Positions 28,282 to 36,376 of a stretch of 50,908 nt of DNA are shown here, piece after piece; within the stretch, counting starts at the first letter, position 1, and each line of letters opens with the position of its first letter. The stretch is from positions 1-50,908 of the forward strand of contig JAGWNU010000005.1 in assembly GCA_028871175.1 (NCBI GenBank), written 5' to 3'. The notes under the pieces were generated by a model that ran no database searches, was not told the DNA's origin, and saw nothing but the letters and a program-made list of their open reading frames with translations. Both the position numbers and the translations under genes were made by a program. This DNA comes from Burkholderiaceae bacterium (GTDB lineage Bacteria; Pseudomonadota; Gammaproteobacteria; Burkholderiales; Burkholderiaceae).

Positions 28282-29142
28282 ATGTTCAACTGGATCAAGA
28301 CCTTCATGCTGATGGCAGCGATCACCTCGCTGTTCATCGTCATCGGCGGCATGATCGGCGGACGCAACGGGATGATGCTGGCGCTGCTGTTCGCGCTGGG
28401 CATGAATTTCTTCTCGTACTGGTTCTCCGACCAGCTCGTTCTGCGCATGTACAACGCGCAGGAAGTCAACGAAAGCTCCGCGCCGCAGTTCTACCGGCTC
28501 GTGCAGGAGCTCGCCGGCCGTGCCGGCCTGCCGATGCCGCGCGTGTACCTCATCGAAGAAGCCCAGCCCAACGCGTTCGCCACCGGCCGCAACCCGGAGC
28601 ACGCCGCCGTGGCCGCAACGACCGGCATCCTCAACGTCCTGAGCGAGCGCGAGCTGCGCGGGGTGATGGCACACGAGCTGGCGCACGTGCAGCACCGCGA
28701 CATCCTGATCTCCACCATCTCGGCCACCATGGCCGGTGCGATCTCGGCGCTGGCCAACTTTGCCGTGTTCTTCGGGGGGCGCGATAGCGAAGGCCGTCCG
28801 GCCAACCCGATCGCCGGGATTGCGGTGGCGATCCTCGCGCCGCTGGCGGCAGCGATGATCCAGATGGCGATTTCCCGCGCGCGCGAGTTCGAAGCCGACC
28901 GGGGTGGCGCCACCATCAGCGGCGATCCGCAGGCGCTGGCCTCCGCGCTGGACAAGATCCACCGCTATGCTGCCGGCATTCCGTTTGCCGCCGCCGAAGC
29001 CCACCCCGCCACCGCGCAGATGATGATCATGAACCCGCTGCACGGCGGCGGCCTGGCCAACCTGTTCAGCACGCACCCGGCCACGGAGGAGCGCATCGCA
29101 CGCCTGATGCAGATGGCGCAGACGGGGCAATATCCGGCGTAA
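28282..29142 (+). CDS. htpX: Membrane zinc metalloprotease HtpX
   Basis: This 286-residue protein matches HtpX in size. It has two N-terminal membrane segments ([20 protein letters not shown] and [18 protein letters not shown]), the zinc motif HELAH in [13 protein letters not shown], a further hydrophobic pair, and the third zinc ligand region [13 protein letters not shown]. It degrades damaged membrane proteins alongside FtsH. A sigma-32-like promoter lies upstream. Confidence 0.96.
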   Translation: MFNWIKTFMLMAAITSLFIVIGGMIGGRNGMMLALLFALGMNFFSYWFSDQLVLRMYNAQEVNESSAPQFYRLVQELAGRAGLPMPRVYLIEEAQPNAFATGRNPEHAAVAATTGILNVLSERELRGVMAHELAHVQHRDILISTISATMAGAISALANFAVFFGGRDSEGRPANPIAGIAVAILAPLAAAMIQMAISRAREFEADRGGATISGDPQALASALDKIHRYAAGIPFAAAEAHPATAQMMIMNPLHGGGLANLFSTHPATEERIARLMQMAQTGQYPA

Positions 29143-29188
29143 AAGCGGCAGCCCGACGGGACGCTTCCTTTATACTTCCGCAGTCCGC

Positions 29189-29220
29189 ACGAGCCCGCCC
29201 ATCGCGGGCTCGTTGCATTT
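29189..29220 (+). terminator. Hairpin between htpX and rsmB, terminator-like
   Basis: A perfect 10-bp stem, acgagcccgc (29189-29198) and gcgggctcgt (29204-29213), is followed by tgcattttg. A TATACT -10-like box (29171-29176) lies just upstream, so the hairpin may sit at the start of a transcript leading into rsmB rather than end the htpX transcript. Confidence 0.55.
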
Positions 29221-29245
29221 TGTCCGCCTGATTTCCTGCTGCCCG

Positions 29246-30577
29246 ATGCGCCTGCCGCCTGATTCCCTCGCCCACGCCCTGTCCATTGCCGCCGCCGCGC
29301 TGGGCAAACTGCGTCAGGGCACGGCATTGCCGCAGGCAATCGATGCCGTCTGCCAGGGCCAGCCCGCACCGGTGCGCGGCGCCGTGCAGGATCTCGCCTA
29401 CCGCGCCACGCGCTGGCTGGGCAGCACCGACTGGCTCATCCGCACGCTGATTCCGCGCCCGCCTGTCGAAGGCGCCGCCAACCTGCTGCGCGTGGCACTG
29501 GCCCAATTGCTCGACGAGCCGCCGCCTTACGCACCGTTCACCGTGGTCGACCAGACCGTGCGCGCGGCCTCCGCCGACCCGAAACTCGCGCACGGCAAGG
29601 GGATGGTCAACGGCGTGCTGCGGCGCTTCCTGCGCGAGCAAGGGGCACTCGTCGCCGCCATGCAGGCAGACCCCGTGGCCGCCACCAACTATCCGCAGTG
29701 GTGGATCGACGCCGCGCGCAGCGCCTATCCCGAGGCATGGCAGCACATTCTCGCCGCTGGCAACCAACGCCCGCCGATGGTGCTGCGGGTGAACCCGCGA
29801 CGCGTGACCGTGGACGCCTACCTCGCCCGCCTGGCCGAGGCCGGCATCGACGCCGACCGCATCGGCGAGCAGGCTGTGCGCCTCGCGCGAGCCTTACCCG
29901 TAGCGGAATTGCCGGGCTTTGCCGAGGGAGATGTCTCGGTGCAGGATGCCGGCGCCCAGTTGGCGGCCAGGCTGCTCGACGTGGCGGCCGGTCAGCGCGT
30001 ACTCGACGCCTGCGCGGCACCGGGCGGCAAAACCGGCCATCTGCTCGAATTGGCGGACAACCTTGAGGTGACCGCGCTCGAATCCGATGCCGCGCGTGCC
30101 ATGCGCATCCGCGAAAACCTCGCGCGCCTGCGCCAGACCGCCGACGTTTGCGTGGGAGACGCAGCCAAGCCTGACACCTGGTGGGACGGGCGTCCATTCG
30201 ACCGTATCCTGGCCGACGTGCCGTGCTCTGCCGCCGGCATCGTGCGCCGCCATCCCGACATCCGCTGGCTGCGCCGCCCCGCCGATCTCAAGGCGCTGGC
30301 CACCCTGCAGCGCGACATCGTGCGCGCCCTTTGGACATGCCTCGCCCCTGGGGGCAAGTTGCTTTATGTAACGTGTTCGATTTTCCCGACGGAAGGCGAA
30401 GCACAGGCCCAATGGTTTGAACGCCATCTGCAAGATGCGATACGATTGCACGCGCCCGGCCAGTTGCTGCCGGCCGCGCCAGATGCGGCGCAGGCGGGTG
30501 GCTTCGTCCCAGGCGTCTCTTCTTTGCCGGTCGATCACGACGGCTTCTTTTACGCAGTGTTCCAGAAACGGCCTTGA
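29246..30577 (+). CDS. rsmB: 16S rRNA m5C967 methyltransferase RsmB
   Basis: The start at 29246 (MRLPPDSLAHALSIAAAALG) gives 443 residues. The N-terminal NusB-like RNA-binding domain covers residues 1-150. The Rossmann methyltransferase domain shows LDACAAPGGKTGHLLELADN, ILADVPCSAAGIVRRHPDIR and the catalytic Cys in YVTCSIFPTEGE. It is followed by the DUF4390, ntrY and ntrX genes, a gene order common in Burkholderiales. Confidence 0.95.
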   Translation: MRLPPDSLAHALSIAAAALGKLRQGTALPQAIDAVCQGQPAPVRGAVQDLAYRATRWLGSTDWLIRTLIPRPPVEGAANLLRVALAQLLDEPPPYAPFTVVDQTVRAASADPKLAHGKGMVNGVLRRFLREQGALVAAMQADPVAATNYPQWWIDAARSAYPEAWQHILAAGNQRPPMVLRVNPRRVTVDAYLARLAEAGIDADRIGEQAVRLARALPVAELPGFAEGDVSVQDAGAQLAARLLDVAAGQRVLDACAAPGGKTGHLLELADNLEVTALESDAARAMRIRENLARLRQTADVCVGDAAKPDTWWDGRPFDRILADVPCSAAGIVRRHPDIRWLRRPADLKALATLQRDIVRALWTCLAPGGKLLYVTCSIFPTEGEAQAQWFERHLQDAIRLHAPGQLLPAAPDAAQAGGFVPGVSSLPVDHDGFFYAVFQKRP

Positions 30578-30623
30578 TGCACCGACCGTTGTGACAGCCA
30601 CTCTCCGCCCATCGCTCCGGCTG

Positions 30624-31352
30624 ATGCCAGCCCGATTCCGGCAGATGCTGCATCGGCTTGTCATCCTGGGCATGCTTTGCCTGCTGTGGCCAATGGCCCC
30701 CTCGGCGCAGACCATCGACGTCAATCGCGCCCAGCTGGAATACGCCGATGGCGGGTGGAACCTCTCCGCCGATTTCGATTTCGACCTGCCAGGCAACCTC
30801 GAAGACGCTGTCAACAAAGGGATCGCCCTGTACTTTCTCGTCGAGTTCGAGCTGATCCGCCCCCGCTGGTACTGGTTTGACGATCACGCCGTCAGCGCAA
30901 CGCGTGTCGTTCGGCTGTCGTACCACCCGCTCACGCGCCAGTACCGCGTGTCCACGGGCGGACTGCAGGTGCCGTTCTCGCGTCTGAAGGATGCGGTGGA
31001 TTTCATGCAGCACGTGCGCGGCTGGCGCGTGTTCGAGCAGCGGGCCGTCAAACCCGGCGAAGCCGTCCAGGCTGAGGTGCGCATGCGCCTGGACGTGACG
31101 CAACTGCCCAAGCCGTTCCAGATCAACGCCGTCAATACGCGCGACTGGAACCTGGCCTCCGAATGGAAGCGCTTCAGCTTCCTGGTGCCCAATGAGCCCG
31201 CGCCTGCACCGCCGACGGTGCCAGCCACGCCGCCCAGCGCCCCCGCCTCCGCGCCACCGGCGTCCAGCGCATCGGGCATGTCGTCCAATTCGGGCTGGGG
31301 CATGAGCGCCGGCCCTGCCAACGCGGCGACGCTGCTGGCACCCGCCAAATGA
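30624..31352 (+). CDS. DUF4390 family periplasmic protein
   Basis: The Met at 30624 begins a signal peptide (MPARFRQMLHRLVILGMLCL, cleaved near APSAQT), giving 242 residues; a GTG at 30591 is the alternative start. The core (VNRAQLEYADGGWNLSADFD, YRVSTGGLQVPFSRLKDAVD, then LDVTQLPKPFQINAVN) matches DUF4390. The last ~50 residues are Pro/Ala/Ser-rich. Its stop overlaps the start of the downstream histidine kinase (ATGA), so it is translationally coupled and may modulate sensing. Function unknown. Confidence 0.85.
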   Translation: MPARFRQMLHRLVILGMLCLLWPMAPSAQTIDVNRAQLEYADGGWNLSADFDFDLPGNLEDAVNKGIALYFLVEFELIRPRWYWFDDHAVSATRVVRLSYHPLTRQYRVSTGGLQVPFSRLKDAVDFMQHVRGWRVFEQRAVKPGEAVQAEVRMRLDVTQLPKPFQINAVNTRDWNLASEWKRFSFLVPNEPAPAPPTVPATPPSAPASAPPASSASGMSSNSGWGMSAGPANAATLLAPAK

Positions 31353-33781
31353 TCTTCGATCGCAGCTACAAGCGGCTGCTCTACCAGGTGGTGGCGGGCA
31401 CCATCGTCTTTCTCGCCATCGTGCTGGTGGGCCTTCTGGCAGCCGCCTCGGCCAACACCGAGTTCTTCGACCGGTATTTCACGCTGCTCTACAAGGTCAA
31501 CCTCGTCATCGGGGTGCTGCTGGTGGTGATCATCGGCGGGCTGATGCTGGCGTTGGCGCTGCGAGCGCGGCGCGGCAAGTTCGGCACGCGGCTGATGACC
31601 AAGCTCGCCGTGTTCTTTGGCGTGGTCGGCGTGCTGCCCGGGGTGCTGATCTACCTGGTGTCGCTGCAGTTCGTGTCGCGCAGCATCGAGTCGTGGTTCG
31701 ACGTGAAGGTCGAATCGGCCCTCGAGGCCGGCCTGAATCTCGGCCGCTCGACCATGGACGCGGCGTTGGCGGATCTGCAGAACAAGGGCCGACTGATTGC
31801 CGAGCAGATGGGCGATGGTTCTGCCTCGGCCACGGCAATCACGCTCAACCGCCTGCGCGAGCAATTTGGCGTACAGGAAGCGACCGTCTTCACAGCCAGC
31901 GGGCGGGTGCTCGCGACGGCGTCGAGCACTTACGACACGCTCGTCCCGACGCTGCCCGACCAGGCCGTCCTCGAGCAGGCGCGTGCGCCGGGCGGCTACG
32001 CCAGCCTGGAAGGCGGCAGCGACTACGAAGGGGACAGCGCGCCCGCATCCGCAGTGCGTGGCGCCAATCGCCGCGGCGATCTCTATCAATTGCGCGTGGT
32101 GGTCGCGCTCGGCACCGCCACGCGGGATACGCCAGGGCTGCAGCTGAATGCCCCGACCCGCAGGTGGGCCGGGGGCGGGCTGCTCGACCGTCAGGCAGAA
32201 GGCGGCGACGGCGCTTCGCGCGGCTTCGGCCTGACTGGCGAGTCCGGTCGCGAAGAGCGCTTCCTGCAACTCGTGCAGCCGGTGCCGCAGACGCTCGCGC
32301 GGAATGCCGATGCGGTGCAGCGCGCCTACCAGGAGTACCAGGAGAAGGCGCTCGGCCGTACCGGCCTGCGCAAGATGTACATCGGCACGCTCACGCTCAC
32401 GCTGTTCCTTGCCGTGTTCATCGCGGTGATGCTGGCGCTGCTGCTGGGCGCGCAGCTGGCACGGCCGCTGCTGATGCTGCTGCAGGGCACGCGCGAAGTG
32501 GCGGAGGGGGATCTCTCCCCCAAGCGCGAGCTGCACACGCGCGACGAACTCGGCCTGCTCACCCAGCAGTTCAACCAGATGACGCGACAACTCGCGGACG
32601 CGCGCCGCGCCGTGGAGCAGAATCGCGCGGCACTCGAGCAATCCAAGGCCTATCTTGAGAGCGTGCTGACCAACCTGACCGCCGGCGTCTTCGTGTTCGA
32701 CCATCGATTCGTGCTCCTCACCGCCAACCCCGGGGCTGAGCGCATCTTCAAGCAGCCCTTTGGCGCGTGGGTCGGCCAGGGGCTGACCAGCATCACGCCG
32801 GTGGCGGCCTTCGCGCCAGTGGTCGAACAGGCCTTTGCCGAACAAGACGCAAGCACCGCCGCCGGTGGCGCACTGGCCCACTGGCAGAAGCAGGTCGAAA
32901 TCCCGCTCGAAGACGAAGACGAGCCGCTCACGCTGCTAGTCCGTGGCACGCGCCTGCCTGGTCCGTCGGTGGGCGCGCACGGCACCGAGCGCGGCTACGT
33001 GGTGGTGTTCGACGATATTTCCGACGTGATCTCGGCGCAGCGCTCGGTGGCGTGGGGTGAAGTCGCGCGGCGTCTTGCGCACGAGATCAAGAACCCGCTC
33101 ACCCCGATCCAGCTGTCGGCCGAGCGCCTTGAGATGAAGCTCTCGCCGAAGCTCTCGGACACCGACGCAGAGGTACTGCGCCGCGGCGCCACCACCATCG
33201 TCAACCAGGTGGCCGCCATGAAGCGCATGGTCGATGACTTCCGCGACTACGCCCGCACACCGCCCGCAGTGCTGCAGGATCTCGACCTCAACGCGCTCTG
33301 CGCCGAGGTGCTGCACCTGTACGGCATCGATCACCCAGGCGCGCACGACCATCCGGTCATCGAGGTCAAGCTGGGCGCGAGCCTGCCGTTGATCAAGGGC
33401 GATCCGACGCAGTTGCGACAGGTCATCCACAACCTGCTGCAGAACGCGCAGGACGCGGTGGCCGAGAACGAAACTGCCGGGCGAGCCGCGCCACATGTCA
33501 TGTTGCAAACTGACACGGTAGAATACGACGACGCCTCGGGCGCGCGGCGGCAGGCCGTGCGGCTTGCAATCGCGGACAACGGCGGCGGGTTCTCGTCCCG
33601 CATCCTCAACCGCGCCTTCGAACCGTACGTCACGACCAAAGCCAAGGGCACAGGATTGGGCCTGGCCATGGTGAAGAAGATCATGGACGAGCACGGGGCG
33701 CGCATTGAACTGCGCAACCGCCAATCTGGTACCGACACCATCGGCGCCCAGGTTTCCATACTGTTCGTAAAACTTGCCTGA
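31349..33781 (+). CDS. ntrY: NtrY-like membrane sensor histidine kinase
   Basis: This 810-residue kinase has several N-terminal membrane segments (QVVAGTIVFLAIVLVGLLAA, VNLVIGVLLVVIIGGLML and others), a large sensor loop, another membrane segment near residue 355, a HAMP domain (ARPLLMLLQGTREVAEGDLS), a PAS domain, and a HisKA domain with His578 in ARRLAHEIKNPLTPIQ. The ATPase domain has NLLQNAQDAV, IADNGGGF and GTGLGLAMVKKIM. The name follows architecture; the signal is unknown. Its 5' end overlaps the DUF4390 gene by 4 bp, and the response regulator follows 36 bp downstream. Confidence 0.9.
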   Translation: MIFDRSYKRLLYQVVAGTIVFLAIVLVGLLAAASANTEFFDRYFTLLYKVNLVIGVLLVVIIGGLMLALALRARRGKFGTRLMTKLAVFFGVVGVLPGVLIYLVSLQFVSRSIESWFDVKVESALEAGLNLGRSTMDAALADLQNKGRLIAEQMGDGSASATAITLNRLREQFGVQEATVFTASGRVLATASSTYDTLVPTLPDQAVLEQARAPGGYASLEGGSDYEGDSAPASAVRGANRRGDLYQLRVVVALGTATRDTPGLQLNAPTRRWAGGGLLDRQAEGGDGASRGFGLTGESGREERFLQLVQPVPQTLARNADAVQRAYQEYQEKALGRTGLRKMYIGTLTLTLFLAVFIAVMLALLLGAQLARPLLMLLQGTREVAEGDLSPKRELHTRDELGLLTQQFNQMTRQLADARRAVEQNRAALEQSKAYLESVLTNLTAGVFVFDHRFVLLTANPGAERIFKQPFGAWVGQGLTSITPVAAFAPVVEQAFAEQDASTAAGGALAHWQKQVEIPLEDEDEPLTLLVRGTRLPGPSVGAHGTERGYVVVFDDISDVISAQRSVAWGEVARRLAHEIKNPLTPIQLSAERLEMKLSPKLSDTDAEVLRRGATTIVNQVAAMKRMVDDFRDYARTPPAVLQDLDLNALCAEVLHLYGIDHPGAHDHPVIEVKLGASLPLIKGDPTQLRQVIHNLLQNAQDAVAENETAGRAAPHVMLQTDTVEYDDASGARRQAVRLAIADNGGGFSSRILNRAFEPYVTTKAKGTGLGLAMVKKIMDEHGARIELRNRQSGTDTIGAQVSILFVKLA

Positions 33782-33817
33782 CGCGGACGGCAATCCCGCC
33801 GCACACAGAGGAAAAGC

Positions 33818-34540
33818 ATGGCCACCATCCTCGTTGTCGACGACGAAATGGGTATCCGGGAGTTGCTCTCCGAGATCCTCGGAGACGAAGGGCACGTTGT
33901 CGAAGTCGCCGAGAACGCGCAGCGTGCGCGCGAATACCGCGCGAGCACGACGCCCGATCTCGTGCTGCTCGATATCTGGATGCCCGACACCGACGGCGTG
34001 ACCTTGCTCAAGGAATGGGCATCGCAGGGTCTGCTGACCATGCCCGTCATCATGATGTCGGGCCACGCCACCATCGATACGGCCGTGGAGGCGACCAAGA
34101 TCGGCGCGTTGAACTTCCTCGAGAAGCCGATTGCGCTGCAAAAGTTGCTCACCGCGGTCGAGCAGGGCCTGTCGCGCAGCAAGGAAAAGCCGCGTGCCGC
34201 GACGCCCGCGACCGTGCCGGCTGCCGGCCTTGTCGGCGCTGCGCCGAGCGCTGGCGCACCTGGCGCACCTGGCGCGCCTGTCACGGCGGAGCGCACCGAC
34301 ATGAATGGCGCGCCGGCGCGCGCTGGCGAAGGCGGGGGCATGCAGTTCTCGTTCGACATGCCGCTGCGCGAAGCGCGCGACCTGTTCGAGCGCGCCTACT
34401 TCGAATACCACCTGCAGCGCGAGGGCGGCAGCATGACGCGCGTGGCCGAGAAGACCGGCCTCGAGCGCACGCACCTGTATCGCAAGCTCAAGCAACTGGG
34501 CGTCGAACTCTCACGCAACAAGGGCGAGCCAGCCGCCTGA
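33818..34540 (+). CDS. NtrX-like response regulator lacking the AAA+ domain
   Basis: This 240-residue regulator has a receiver domain (residues 1-120) with the acidic pair D8/D9, phosphoacceptor D52 in VLLDIWMPD, MMSGHA and the conserved Lys in FLEKPI. A Pro/Ala/Gly-rich linker follows, including the GAP triplet repeat. The C terminus is a Fis-type DNA-binding helix-turn-helix (RVAEKTGLERTHLYRKLKQL). The sigma-54-interacting AAA+ ATPase of classic NtrX is absent, so it probably acts as a simple DNA-binding regulator. It pairs with the upstream kinase. Confidence 0.92.
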   Translation: MATILVVDDEMGIRELLSEILGDEGHVVEVAENAQRAREYRASTTPDLVLLDIWMPDTDGVTLLKEWASQGLLTMPVIMMSGHATIDTAVEATKIGALNFLEKPIALQKLLTAVEQGLSRSKEKPRAATPATVPAAGLVGAAPSAGAPGAPGAPVTAERTDMNGAPARAGEGGGMQFSFDMPLREARDLFERAYFEYHLQREGGSMTRVAEKTGLERTHLYRKLKQLGVELSRNKGEPAA

Positions 34541-34562
34541 TTCGCAAATCCATCACCAGTGC

Positions 34563-34592
34563 TTGACGGCAGATGGAAAACCCTGCCATACT
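34563..34592 (+). promoter_or_regulatory. Promoter of tRNA-Phe
   Basis: TTGACG (34563-34568) and CATACT (34587-34592) are separated by 18 bp and lie 15 bp upstream of the mature tRNA 5' end, a layout fitting sigma-70. Confidence 0.65.
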
Positions 34593-34607
34593 TGCGCTTC
34601 TTTGCTT

Positions 34608-34683
34608 GGCCCGGTAGCTCAGTTGGTAGAGCAGCGGATTGAAAATCCGCGTGTCGGTGGTTCGATTCCGCCCCAGGCCACCA
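34608..34683 (+). tRNA. tRNA-Phe (anticodon GAA)
   Basis: A 76-nt cloverleaf includes an encoded CCA end. The D arm is GCTC/GAGC, the anticodon stem GCGGA/TCCGC surrounds loop TTGAAAA with anticodon GAA, and the T arm is GGTGG-TTCGATT-CCGCC. The acceptor arms GGCCCGG and CCAGGCC pair at six of seven positions, with a C5-A68 mismatch. A Rho-independent terminator follows at 34726-34755. Confidence 0.95.
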
Positions 34684-34725
34684 AAATTCTTCGTTTCGCA
34701 AGCATCATTGATTTTGCGGAGCAAC

Positions 34726-34755
34726 AAAAAAAGACCTCCCAGCGAGGTCTTTTTT
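34726..34755 (+). terminator. Rho-independent terminator after tRNA-Phe
   Basis: Stem gacctc (34733-34738) / gaggtc (34744-34749) with loop ccagc is flanked by an A-run on the left and six Ts on the right, which extend the pairing. It is 42 bp after the tRNA 3' end. Confidence 0.9.
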
Positions 34756-34858
34756 CATTTCCGGCGTCGTCTTCGTGATACCCCGCCCTGCCCGATCCCC
34801 GCGCGGGACGCGCATCTGCGACCGATCGCCGCGGCCACAAAAATTGTGCCAAACCCTC

Positions 34859-34885
34859 TTGACGCAACGCAGCTCAGGGTATACC
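34859..34885 (+). promoter_or_regulatory. Possible promoter of the small membrane protein gene
   Basis: TTGACG (34859-34864) and TATACC (34880-34885) have a 15-bp spacer, slightly short for sigma-70. They lie 84 bp upstream of the 34970 start. No other gene is visible in the gap 34756-34969. Confidence 0.4.
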
Positions 34886-34969
34886 TAGCGCGGCAAAGTG
34901 CGCCAATTCGTCGCAGGTCTCGGTATAGTGACTCAACGCTATCAGGCGGCAAGCACAAGGAGACACTCC

Positions 34970-35272
34970 ATGGCACTCGTTGGCACCGGTCACCACTTCC
35001 ATTTCCACGCTTTCGACGGCATCAGCCGCAAGACGCGGTTGACGTGGTTGCGCAACGCCGCAGCGCTGACATGCTTGATGGCTCTGGTCACCGCCATGTG
35101 GGTCGGCGGCAACCTGTCAGCCCTCATGCATACGCCGCTCATGAGCGGGGTCTCGTCGCTGGGCGCGGTGATGATCCTGGCATGCGCCTCCATGGCGCTG
35201 AGCCTGCTGGGGCTGATCGCGGCAGGATTCTTCCAGTTCCGCATGGAACAGCTCGACGCACCGGCGACCTGA
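34970..35272 (+). CDS. Small two-segment membrane protein with His-rich N terminus
   Basis: The ATG at 34970 is preceded by a strong AAGGAGA site. The 100-residue product begins MALVGTGHHFHFHAFDGISR, then has two hydrophobic segments (NAAALTCLMALVTAMWVGGN and GAVMILACASMALSLLGLIA), with the short C terminus ending QLDAPAT. A terminator at 35297-35322 ends the unit, so this looks like a real monocistronic gene. I recognise no family. The His/Phe-rich N terminus might bind metal, but that is a guess. Confidence 0.75.
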   Translation: MALVGTGHHFHFHAFDGISRKTRLTWLRNAAALTCLMALVTAMWVGGNLSALMHTPLMSGVSSLGAVMILACASMALSLLGLIAAGFFQFRMEQLDAPAT

Positions 35273-35296
35273 CACCGAAGCGTCTCGATCCCGACC

Positions 35297-35322
35297 AAAC
35301 GGAGGCTGCGGCCTCCGTTTTT
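35297..35322 (+). terminator. Rho-independent terminator after the small membrane protein gene
   Basis: Stem acggaggc (35299-35306) / gcctccgt (35311-35318) with tetraloop tgcg is followed by a T-run (35318-35322). It lies 25 bp after the stop codon. Confidence 0.85.
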
Positions 35323-35395
35323 GTTTGCCCCGCTGTCGTCGCATGTCCCCTGAGAGGGTGACCATGTTGCGCCGGAAGGCCCGGTGAATCGGCTA

Positions 35396-35433
35396 TTGAC
35401 TCATCTGTTTCATTTGCGTAGTTTACGAAACAG
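35396..35433 (+). promoter_or_regulatory. Promoter with overlapping palindromic operator of the RpiR-type cluster
   Basis: TTGACT (35396-35401) and TAGTTT (35419-35424) are 17 bp apart, a good sigma-70 layout. The arms ctgtttcat (35405-35413) and acgaaacag (35425-35433) are reverse complements at 8 of 9 positions and straddle the -10 box, so a bound regulator would occlude the promoter. The regulator gene begins at 35455, which suggests autorepression relieved by a ligand. Confidence 0.6.
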
Positions 35434-35454
35434 TTGAATCATCGCGACGACCAC

Positions 35455-36360
35455 ATGACCTTCGATGGGCTGATGCAGACGCTGCGCAACCGCGCGGGCG
35501 ATCTGTCACCGCAACTGCAGCGCGCCGCCCAGTTGCTGGAAACGCACCGCAACGATATCGTCCTGCTATCGATGCGGGATCTGGCGCGCCGTTGCGATCT
35601 GCCGCCCGCTACGTTTTCGCGGCTGGCACGCGCCCTGGGCTTTGAGGACTTCGCTGCCTTGCGCGAAGTCTGCGTGAACCACCTGCGCCAGCAGGCCGAC
35701 GGTTTTGCGAGCCGGGCCAGCGCGCTGCAGGGCGAGATGGCAGGTGTGTCCCATGCCGAGCGGATCGGCACGGCCGTGGGCGCCCATCTCCAGTCGGCGT
35801 TTTCGCCGGCCAACCTCGCCACGCTCGAGACGGTGGCCGCCGCGCTGTGCAAGGCACGCCGCATCTACCTGCTCGGCGCCCGCAGTTGCCTGGCGCTCAC
35901 CCACGCGTTCGGCTACGCGGCACAGCTCTTCGACGACAAGGTCGTGCTCTGCACGGGCAACGGCAACACGCTGGCTGACCCCCTGCGTTTCTGCGGCGAA
36001 GATGACATCGTGATCGCCGTCACGTTCGACCCGTACACACGCGAGGTCGTCGAAGCGATGGCGTACGCACATGCGCGCGGTGCGCGACTCGTCTATGTCA
36101 CCGACAGTGCCTTCGCCCCGGGCGCGGAGCTGGCCTGGCAGCAGCTTGTTGCGCCGGTCACGATCCCCTCGTTCTTCCATTCCCTGGCCGCGCCGCTGGC
36201 GCTGCTCGACGCGCTCCTGATGACGTGGTTCCGTCACGCCGGCCCTGCCGCCCTCGCGCATCTGGCCGACAGCGACGCCCAGCTCAAACTCCAACACGCC
36301 TACGTGCGCAGTGCCCGCCGCAGTGAAGCGGCGATTGCAGTGCCTCCTGGCCAACGCTGA
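35455..36360 (+). CDS. MurR/RpiR-family transcriptional regulator (HTH + SIS)
   Basis: The ATG at 35455 is preferred; a TTG seven codons upstream lies inside the operator. The 301-residue protein has an N-terminal RpiR helix-turn-helix (MRDLARRCDLPPATFSRLAR, residues ~35-75) and a SIS domain from about residue 125 (IYLLGARSCLALTHAFGYAA; CGEDDIVIAVTFDPYTREVV). SIS domains of this family often bind phosphosugars, but members also control amino acid catabolism. The aminotransferase gene starts 16 bp downstream, so it probably regulates the 36.4-39.5 kb genes. Confidence 0.92.
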   Translation: MTFDGLMQTLRNRAGDLSPQLQRAAQLLETHRNDIVLLSMRDLARRCDLPPATFSRLARALGFEDFAALREVCVNHLRQQADGFASRASALQGEMAGVSHAERIGTAVGAHLQSAFSPANLATLETVAAALCKARRIYLLGARSCLALTHAFGYAAQLFDDKVVLCTGNGNTLADPLRFCGEDDIVIAVTFDPYTREVVEAMAYAHARGARLVYVTDSAFAPGAELAWQQLVAPVTIPSFFHSLAAPLALLDALLMTWFRHAGPAALAHLADSDAQLKLQHAYVRSARRSEAAIAVPPGQR

Positions 36361-36376
36361 AATTTCCCGAACAACC

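Noticed and set aside
30417-30623. Extension of the DUF4390 gene upstream into rsmB
   Set aside because: The longer frame overlaps the rsmB end and would bury the signal peptide; a start at 30624 gives a proper N terminus.
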